Part shown: positions 57,526 to 64,000 of the stretch, piece by piece
Layout: each line of letters begins with the position of its first letter
Position numbering within the stretch: position 1 is the stretch's first letter
Assembly (NCBI RefSeq): GCF_016808095.1
Contig: NC_068979.1
Span: 22,775,444 to 22,839,443, forward strand
DNA: 64,000 nucleotides
Reading direction: 5' to 3'
Source of the DNA: Vigna angularis
Taxonomy: Eukaryota > Streptophyta > Magnoliopsida > Fabales > Fabaceae
The notes under the pieces: model-generated
Seen by the model: only the letters and a program-made list of their open reading frames with translations
The model's database searches: none
What the model was told of the DNA's origin: nothing
Program-made: the position numbers and the translations under genes

Positions 57526-57739
57526 CTTTTTTGACGTTCTTTTCTTTTTTACGTTTTTTTCCGTCCTTGTTAGTCGCAACCAAGTCCCAAAGTACCGCCT
57601 ACACGACTCCGACTAACTCTTACCACGGCTTTTTCGGACCCAAACCATCCATCTCAGGGCCCTCGCACGCGTCTCCCCAAGCGTTAAAACTTGTACACGC
57701 TGCCGAAGCCATATATGCATTGATCGTGCGATACTTGAC

Positions 57740-57857
57740 AGGTGCGATCATACTAGCACTAATGCACCGGATCCCATCAGAACTTCGCAGTGAAGCGTGC
57801 TTGGGCGAGAGTAGTACTAGGATGGGTGACCTCCTGGGAAGTCCTCGTGTTGCACCT
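57740..57857 (+). rRNA. 5S rRNA, copy 91
   Basis: Class s: C15T, C46T, T53G. Confidence 0.9.
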
Positions 57858-58071
57858 CTTTTTTGACGTTCTTTTCTTTTTTACGTTTTTTTTCGTCCTT
57901 GTTAGTCGCAACCAAGTCCCAAAGTACCGCCTACACGACTCCGACTAACTCTTACCACGGCTTTTTCGGACCCAAACCATCCACCTCAGGGCCCTCGCAC
58001 GCGTCTCCCCAAGCGTTAAAACTTGTACACGTTGCCGAAGCCATATATGCATTGATCGTGCGATACTTGAC

Positions 58072-58189
58072 AGGTGCGATCATACCAGCACTAATGAACC
58101 GGATCCCATTAGAACTCCGCAGTGAAGCGTGCTTGGGCGAGAGTAGTACTAGGATGGGTGACCTCCTGGGAAGTCCTCATGTTGCACCT
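58072..58189 (+). rRNA. 5S rRNA, copy 92
   Basis: Class x: C26A, C39T, T53G, G108A. Confidence 0.89.
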
Positions 58190-58273
58190 CTTTTTTGACG
58201 TTCTTTTCTTTTTTACGTTTTTTTCCGTCCTTGTTAGTCGCAACCAATATGCATTGATCGTGCGATACTTGAC

Positions 58274-58391
58274 AGGTGCGACCATACCAGCACTAATGCA
58301 CCGGATCCCATCAGAACTCCGCAGTGAAGCGTGCTTGGGCGAGAGTACTACTAGGATGGGTGACCTCCTGGGAAGTCCTCGTGTTGCACCT
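58274..58391 (+). rRNA. 5S rRNA, copy 93 (202-bp unit)
   Basis: Class t without G7A: T9C, T53G, G75C; AATATG at -28. Confidence 0.88.
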
Positions 58392-58605
58392 CTTTTTTGA
58401 CGTTCTTTTCTTTTTTACGTTTTTTTCCGTCCTTGTTAGTCGCAACCAAGTCCCAAAGTACCGCCTACACGACTCCGACTAACTCTTACCACGGCTTTTT
58501 CGGACCCAAACAATCCACCTCAGGGCCCTCGCACGCGTCTCCCCAAGCGTTAAAACTTGTACACGCTGCCGAAGCCATATATGCATTGATCGTGCGATAC
58601 TTGAC

Positions 58606-58723
58606 AGGTGCGATCATACCAGCACTAATGAACCGGATCCCATCAGAATTCCGCAGTGAAGCGTGCTTGGGCAAGAGTAGTACTAGGATGGGTGACCTCC
58701 TGGGAAGTCCTCGTGTTGCACCT
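58606..58723 (+). rRNA. 5S rRNA, copy 94
   Basis: p'-type gene (C26A, C44T, T53G, G68A) with an r-like spacer segment AAGCGTTAAAAC. Confidence 0.89.
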
Positions 58724-58937
58724 CTTTTTTGACGTTCTTTTCTTTTTTACGTTTTTTTCCGTCCTTGTTAGTCGCAATCAAGTCCCAAAGTACCGCCTAC
58801 ACGACTCCGACTAACTCTTACCACGGCTTTTTCGGACCCAAACCATCCATCTCAGGGCCCTCGCACGCGTCTCCCCAAGCGTTAAAACTTGTACACGCTG
58901 CCGAAACTATATATGCATTGATCGTGCGATACTTGAC

Positions 58938-59055
58938 AGGTGCGATCATACTAGCACTAATGCACCGGATCCCATCAGAACTCCGCAGTGAAGCGTGCTT
59001 GGGCGAGAGTAGTACTAGGATGGGTGACCTCCTGGGAAGTCCTCGTGTTGCACCT
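58938..59055 (+). rRNA. 5S rRNA, copy 95
   Basis: Class r: C15T, T53G. Confidence 0.91.
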
Positions 59056-59269
59056 CTTTTTTGACGTTCTTTTCTTTTTTACGTTTTTTTCCGTCCTTGT
59101 TAGTCGCAACCAAGTCCCAAAGTACCGCCTACACGACTCCGACTAACTCTTACCACGGCTTTTTCGGACCCAAACAATCCACCTCAGGGCCCTCGCACGC
59201 GTCTCCCCAAGTGTTAAATCTTGTACACGCTGCCGAAGCCATATATGCATTGATCGTGCGATACTTGAC

Positions 59270-59387
59270 AGGTGCGATCATACCAGCACTAATGAACCGG
59301 ATCCCATCAGAACTCCGCAGTGAAGCGTGCTTGGGCAAGAGTAGTACTAGGATGGGTGACCTCCTGGGAAGTCCTCGTGTTGCACCT
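59270..59387 (+). rRNA. 5S rRNA, copy 96
   Basis: Class p: C26A, T53G, G68A; C at -1. Confidence 0.9.
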
Positions 59388-59601
59388 CTTTTTTGACGTT
59401 CTTTTCTTTTTTACGTTTTTTTCCGTCCTTGTTAGTCGCAACCAAGTCCCAAAGTACCGCCTACACGACTCCGACTAACTCTTACCACGGCTTTTTCGGA
59501 CCCAAACAATCCACCTCAGGGCCCTCGCACGCGTCTCCCCAAGTGTTAAATCTTGTACACGCTGCCGAAGCCATATATGCATTGATCGTGCGATACTTGA
59601 C

Positions 59602-59719
59602 AGGTGCGATCATACCAGCACTAATGAACCGGATCCCATCAGAACTCCGCAGTGAAGCGTGCTTGGGCGAGAGTAGTACTAGGATGGGTGACCTCCTGGG
59701 AAGTCCTCATGTTGCACCT
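59602..59719 (+). rRNA. 5S rRNA, copy 97
   Basis: Class q: C26A, T53G, G108A. Confidence 0.9.
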
Positions 59720-59803
59720 CTTTTTTGACGTTCTTTTCTTTTTTACGTTTTTTTCCGTCCTTGTTAGTCGCAACCAATATGCATTGATCGTGCGATACTT
59801 GAC

Positions 59804-59921
59804 AGGTGCAACCATACCAGCACTAATGCACCGGATCCCATCAGAACTCCGCAGTGAAGCGTGCTTGGGCGAGAGTACTACTAGGATGGGTGACCTCCTG
59901 GGAAGTCCTCGTGTTGCACCT
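59804..59921 (+). rRNA. 5S rRNA, copy 98 (202-bp unit)
   Basis: Class t with G7A, as copy 88. Confidence 0.88.
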
Positions 59922-60135
59922 CTTTTTTGACGTTCTTTTCTTTTTTACGTTTTTTTCCGTCCTTGTTAGTCGCAATCAAGTCCCAAAGTACCGCCTACAC
60001 GACTCCGACTAACTCTTACCACGGCTTTTTCGGACCCAAACCATCCATCTCAGGGCCCTCGCACGCGTCTCCCCAAGCGTTAAAACTTGTACACGCTGCC
60101 GAAACTATATATGCATTGATCGTGCGATACTTGAC

Positions 60136-60253
60136 AGGTGCGATCATACTAGCACTAATGCACCGGATCCCATCAGAACTCCGCAGTGAAGCGTGCTTGG
60201 GCGAGAGTAGTACTAGGATGGGTGACCTCCTGGGAAGTCCTCGTGTTGCACCT
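60136..60253 (+). rRNA. 5S rRNA, copy 99
   Basis: Class r. Confidence 0.91.
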
Positions 60254-60467
60254 CTTTTTTGACGTTCTTTTCTTTTTTACGTTTTTTTCCGTCCTTGTTA
60301 GTCGCAACCAAGTCCCAAAGTACCGCCTACACGACTCCGACTAACTCTTACCACGGCTTTTTCGGACCCAAACCATCCATCTCAGGGCCCTCGCACGCGT
60401 CTCCCCAAGCGTTAAAACTTGTACACGCTGCCGAAGCCATATATGCATTGATCGTGCGATACTTGAC

Positions 60468-60585
60468 AGGTGCGATCATACTAGCACTAATGCACCGGAT
60501 CCCATCAGAACTCCGCAGTGAAGCGTGCTTGGGCGAGAGTAGTACTAGGATGGGTGACCTCCTGGGAAGTCCTCGTGTTGCACCT
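60468..60585 (+). rRNA. 5S rRNA, copy 100
   Basis: Class s without C46T: C15T, T53G. Confidence 0.91.
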
Positions 60586-60799
60586 CTTTTTTGACGTTCT
60601 TTTCTTTTTTACGTTTTTTTTCGTCCTTGTTAGTCGCAACCAAGTCCCAAAGTACCGCCTACACGACTCCGACTAACTCTTACCACGGCTTTTTCGGACC
60701 CAAACCATCCACCTCAGGGCCCTCGCACGCGTCTCCCCAAGCGTTAAAACTTGTACACGTTGCCGAAGCCATATATGCATTGATCGTGCGATACTTGAC

Positions 60800-60917
60800 A
60801 GGTGCGATCATACCAGCACTAATGAACCGGATCCCATTAGAACTCCGCAGTGAAGCGTGCTTGGGCGAGAGTAGTACTAGGATGGGTGACCTCCTGGGAA
60901 GTCCTCATGTTGCACCT
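60800..60917 (+). rRNA. 5S rRNA, copy 101
   Basis: Class x. Confidence 0.89.
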
Positions 60918-61001
60918 CTTTTTTGACGTTCTTTTCTTTTTTACGTTTTTTTCCGTCCTTGTTAGTCGCAACCAATATGCATTGATCGTGCGATACTTGA
61001 C

Positions 61002-61119
61002 AGGTGCGACCATACCAGCACTAATGCACCGGATCCCATCAGAACTCCGCAGTGAAGCGTGCTTGGGCGAGAGTACTACTAGGATGGGTGACCTCCTGGG
61101 AAGTCCTCGTGTTGCACCT
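61002..61119 (+). rRNA. 5S rRNA, copy 102 (202-bp unit)
   Basis: Class t without G7A, as copy 93. Confidence 0.88.
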
Positions 61120-61333
61120 CTTTTTTGACGTTCTTTTCTTTTTTACGTTTTTTTCCGTCCTTGTTAGTCGCAACCAAGTCCCAAAGTACCGCCTACACGA
61201 CTCCGACTAACTCTTACCACGGCTTTTTCGGACCCAAACAATCCACCTCAGGGCCCTCGCACGCGTCTCCCCAAGTGTTAAATCTTGTACACGCTGCCGA
61301 AGCCATATATGCATTGATCGTGCGATACTTGAC

Positions 61334-61451
61334 AGGTGCGATCATACCAGCACTAATGAACCGGATCCCATCAGAATTCCGCAGTGAAGCGTGCTTGGGC
61401 AAGAGTAGTACTAGGATGGGTGACCTCCTGGGAAGTCCTCGTGTTGCACCT
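61334..61451 (+). rRNA. 5S rRNA, copy 103
   Basis: Class p'. Confidence 0.89.
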
Positions 61452-61665
61452 CTTTTTTGACGTTCTTTTCTTTTTTACGTTTTTTTCCGTCCTTGTTAGT
61501 CGCAATCAAGTCCCAAAGTACCGCCTACACGACTCCGACTAACTCTTACCACGGCTTTTTCGGACCCAAACCATCCATCTCAGGGCCCTCGCACGCGTCT
61601 CCCCAAGCGTTAAAACTTGTACACGCTGCCGAAACTATATATGCATTGATCGTGCGATACTTGAC

Positions 61666-61783
61666 AGGTGCGATCATACTAGCACTAATGCACCGGATCC
61701 CATCAGAACTCCGCAGTGAAGCGTGCTTGGGCGAGAGTAGTACTAGGATGGGTGACCTCCTGGGAAGTCCTCGTGTTGCACCT
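61666..61783 (+). rRNA. 5S rRNA, copy 104
   Basis: Class r; the next spacer starts GATG for GACG. Confidence 0.91.
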
Positions 61784-61997
61784 CTTTTTTGATGTTCTTT
61801 TCTTTTTTACGTTTTTTTCCGTCCTTGTTAGTCGCAACCAAGTCCCAAAGTACCGCCTACACGACTCCGACTAACTCTTACCACGGCTTTTTCGGACCCA
61901 AACCATCCATCTCAGGGCCCTCGCACGCGTCTCCCCAAGCGTTAAAACTTGTACACGCTGCCGAAGCCATATATGCATTGATCGTGCGATACTTAAC

Positions 61998-62115
61998 AGG
62001 TGCGATCATACTAGCACTAATGCACCGGATCCCATCAGAACTCCGCAGTGAAGCGTGCTTGGGCGAGAGTAGTACTAGGATGGGTGACCTCCTGGGAAGT
62101 CCTCATGTTGCACCT
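61998..62115 (+). rRNA. 5S rRNA, copy 105
   Basis: C15T, T53G, G108A; upstream CTTAAC for CTTGAC at -3. Confidence 0.9.
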
Positions 62116-62199
62116 CTTTTTTGACGTTCTTTTCTTTTTTACGTTTTTTTCCGTCCTTGTTAGTCGCAACCAATATGCATTGATCGTGCGATACTTGAC

Positions 62200-62316
62200 A
62201 GGTGCGACCATACGAGCACTAATGCACCGGATCCCATCAGAACTCCGCAATGAAGCGTGCTTGGGCGAGAGTAGTACTAGGATGGGTGACCTCCTGGGAA
62301 GTCCTCTTGTTGCACC
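62200..62316 (+). rRNA. 5S rRNA, copy 106, no terminator
   Basis: T9C, C15G, G51A, T53G, G108T. GCACC runs directly into AGTGCCCTCGC of the next spacer, so the T-run is gone; AATATG at -28. Confidence 0.8.
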
Positions 62317-62400
62317 AGTGCCCTCGCACGCGTCTCCCCAAGCGTTAAAACTTGTACACGCTGCCGAAGCCATATATGCATTGATCGTGCGATACTTGAC

Positions 62401-62518
62401 AGGTGCGATCATACCAGCACTAATGCACCGGATCCCATCAGAACTCCGCAGTGAAGCGTGCTTGGGCGAGAGTACTACTAGGATGGGTGACCTCCTGGGA
62501 AGTCCTCGTGTTGCACCT
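62401..62518 (+). rRNA. 5S rRNA, copy 107
   Basis: T53G, G75C; only 201 bp after copy 106. Confidence 0.9.
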
Positions 62519-62732
62519 CTTTTTTGACGTTCTCTTCTTTTTTACGTTTTTTTCCGTCCTTGTTAGTCGCAACCAAGTCCCAAAGTACCGCCTACACGAC
62601 TCCGACTAACTCTTACCACGGCTTTTACGGACCCAAACCATCCACCTCAGGGCCCTCGCACGCGTCTCCCCAAGCGTTAAAACTTGTACACGCTGCCGAA
62701 GCCATATATGCATTGATCGTGCGATACTTGAC

Positions 62733-62850
62733 AGGTGCCATCATACCAGCACTATTGCACCGGATCCCATCAGAACTCCGCAGCTAAGCGTGCTCTGGCG
62801 AGTGTAGTACTAGGATGGGTCACCTCCTGGGAAGTCCTCGTGTTGCACCT
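62733..62850 (+). rRNA. 5S rRNA, copy 108, probably defective
   Basis: G7C, A23T, T52C, T63C, G64T, A71T, G89C. Confidence 0.82.
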
Positions 62851-63064
62851 CTTTTTTGACGTTCTTTTCTTTTTTACGTTTTTTTCCGTCCTTGTTAGTC
62901 GCAACCAAGTCCCAAAGTACCGTCTACACGACTCCGACTAACTCTTACCACGGCTTTTTCGGACCCAAACCATCCACCTCATGGCCCTCGCACGCGTCTC
63001 CCCAAGTGTTAAAACTTGTACACGCTGCCGAAGCCATATATGCATTGATCGTGCAATACTTGAC

Positions 63065-63182
63065 AGGTGCGATCATACCAGCACTAATGCACCGGATCCC
63101 ATCAGAACTCCGCAGTGAAGCGTGCTTGGGCGAGAGTAGTACTAGGATGGGTGACCTCCTGGGAAGTCCTCGTGTTGCACCT
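63065..63182 (+). rRNA. 5S rRNA, copy 109
   Basis: Only T53G; upstream GCAATAC. Confidence 0.93.
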
Positions 63183-63396
63183 CTTTTTTGACGTTCTTTT
63201 CTTTTTTACGTTTTTTTCCTTCCTTGTTAGTCGCAACCAAGTCCCAAAGTACCGCCTACACGACTCCGACTAACTCTTACCACGGCTTTTTCGGACCCAA
63301 ACCATCCACCTCAGGGCCCTCGCACGCGTCTTCCCAAGTGTTAAAACTTGTACACGCTGCCGAAGCCATATATGCATTGATCGTGCGATACTTGAC

Positions 63397-63514
63397 AGGT
63401 GCGATCATACCAGCACTAATGCACCGGATCCCATCAGAACTCCGCAGCTAAGCGTGCTTGGGCGAGAGTAGTACTAGGATGGGTGACCTCCTTGGAAGTC
63501 CTCGTGTTGCACCT
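63397..63514 (+). rRNA. 5S rRNA, copy 110
   Basis: T52C, G97T. Confidence 0.92.
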
Positions 63515-63728
63515 CTTTTTTGACGTTCTTTTCTTTTTTACGTTTTTTTTCGTCCTTGTTAGTCGCAACCAAGTCCCAAAGTTCCGCCTACACGACTCCG
63601 ACTAACTCTTACCACGGCTTTTTCGGACCCAAACCATCCACCTCAGGGCCCTCGCACGCGTCTCCCCAAGTTTTAAAACTTGTACACGCTGCCGAAGCCA
63701 TATATGCATTGATCGTGCGATACTTGAC

Positions 63729-63846
63729 AGGTGCGATCATACCAGCACTAATGCACCGGATCCCATCAGAACTCTGCAGTGAAGCGTGCTTGGGCGAGAG
63801 TAGTACTAGGATGGGTGACCTCCTGGGAAGTCCTCGTGTTGCACCT
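63729..63846 (+). rRNA. 5S rRNA, copy 111
   Basis: C47T, T53G. The next unit is cut by the window end within its spacer. Confidence 0.92.
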
Positions 63847-64000
63847 CTTTTTTGACGTTCTTTTCTTTTTTATGTTTTTTTCCGTCCTTGTTAGTCGCAA
63901 CCAAGTCCCAAAGTACCGCCTACACGACTCCGACTAACTCTTACCACGGCTTTTTCGGACCCAAACCATCCACCTCAGGGCCCTCGCACGCGTCTCCCCA

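Larger units (their letters stand above)
56001..62120 (+). repeat. 1530-bp higher-order repeats carrying a deleted unit
   Basis: p q t occurs at 56001-56866 and 59061-59926. The five-unit block r s x t p' (1530 bp, one member only 202 bp long) occurs at 57199-58728 and 59927-61456 and is followed each time by r. The spacing between the p q t starts is 3060 bp. Confidence 0.9.
27797..64000 (+). repeat. 5S rDNA tandem array, 332-bp unit, 111 copies
   Basis: Head-to-tail units, all on the plus strand, run to the window end. A standard unit is the 118-nt 5S gene, a T-run terminator, a pyrimidine-rich tract (TTCTTTTCTTTTTTACG), a GC-richer middle (CTCAGGGCCCTCGCACGCG) and the promoter. Unit length is 332 bp except: one 331-bp unit (one T lost, 36422-36752), a 209-bp unit (5S at 38946), five units of about 202 bp (5S at 56744, 58274, 59804, 61002, 62200), a 201-bp unit (62401), and the unit cut by the N gap. 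The first unit starts inside the spacer at 27797. Class letters used for the single copies: A-H left of the gap, a-f middle, p-x right. Confidence 0.98.

Noticed and set aside
56090..62412. Minus-strand open frames of 62-125 codons in the right part of the array
   Set aside because: Shadows of the 5S gene and spacer on the opposite strand, present only where class variants remove stops.
27999..63846. Compensatory base-pair change explaining T53C and T53G
   Set aside because: Positions 52-53 fall in loop C, not in a firmly conserved helix, and no consistent partner change (for example at 42-43) is seen. A structural-rescue claim is not supported.
28122..63855. About 90 near-identical open frames of 79-111 codons, one per 332-bp unit, overlapping by four bases
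   Set aside because: They start at TTG in the terminator region, run through spacer and the 5S gene, and end in the next T-run. The unit length is not a multiple of three, so they are copies only because the repeat is homogenised. No protein features; they are 5S rDNA.
27797..64000. CRISPR-like array (regular repeats)
   Set aside because: The whole unit is conserved, there are no unique spacers, and the unit contains a eukaryotic 5S gene with Pol III signals.

Overview
This is nuclear DNA of a flowering plant, most likely a legume (Fabaceae). The evidence is a split gene with plant-type introns encoding an exocyst subunit, a dense layer of plant transposable elements in AT-rich DNA, and a very large 5S ribosomal DNA array whose genes start AGGTGCGATC and whose repeat unit is 332 bp. 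The legume assignment is an inference from the repeat families and the 5S unit; it was not searched.

Layout. 1-9.5 kb is nested retrotransposon debris. A minus-strand Ty3/gypsy element (3' LTR 798-1133, chromodomain-like polyprotein tail, gag remnant 8261-9165, truncated 5' LTR 9231-9462) is interrupted by a nearly complete plus-strand Ty1/copia element (1177-5764, target-site duplication GTAAT). A second copia remnant abuts the gypsy tail at about 5970. CACTA-like terminal repeats follow at 9.46-9.96 kb. The only intact protein gene is EXO84 (probably EXO84A) on the minus strand, 11146-17674: seven coding exons whose reading frame closes at 750 residues. 18.6-21.3 kb holds CACTA-like and inverted repeats. 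21727-23459 is a Mutator-like element with TIRs of about 165 bp that carries fragments of three unrelated genes (receptor-like kinase, FCF1, F-box): a Pack-MULE. 23.5-27.8 kb is AT-rich repeat-derived DNA.

From 27797 to the window end (36.2 kb, continuing beyond) lies a head-to-tail 5S rDNA array. I count 111 5S genes, all on the plus strand. Most units are 332 bp: a 118-nt gene, a T-run terminator, a spacer of about 210 bp, and an upstream promoter with TATATG at -28, GC at -12 and C at -1. The array is organised into higher-order repeats. Left of a 100-N assembly gap (36917-37016) a five-unit block (1660 bp) occurs three times. Right of it, four-unit and six-unit blocks alternate (1328 and 1992 bp). 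Further right, 1530-bp blocks carry a propagated 202-bp deleted unit.

The main surprise is that no copy has the plant 5S sequence as I recall it. Positions 52-53 (normally TT, in loop C and at the edge of the A box) are TC in 23 copies, all left of the gap; TG in 61, all right of it; CT in 18; and TT in only 9, each of which carries other changes. The array therefore records amplification of variant 5S genes in blocks, and may be a minor or partly silent locus. Long open frames across the array are by-products of the repeat and not genes.
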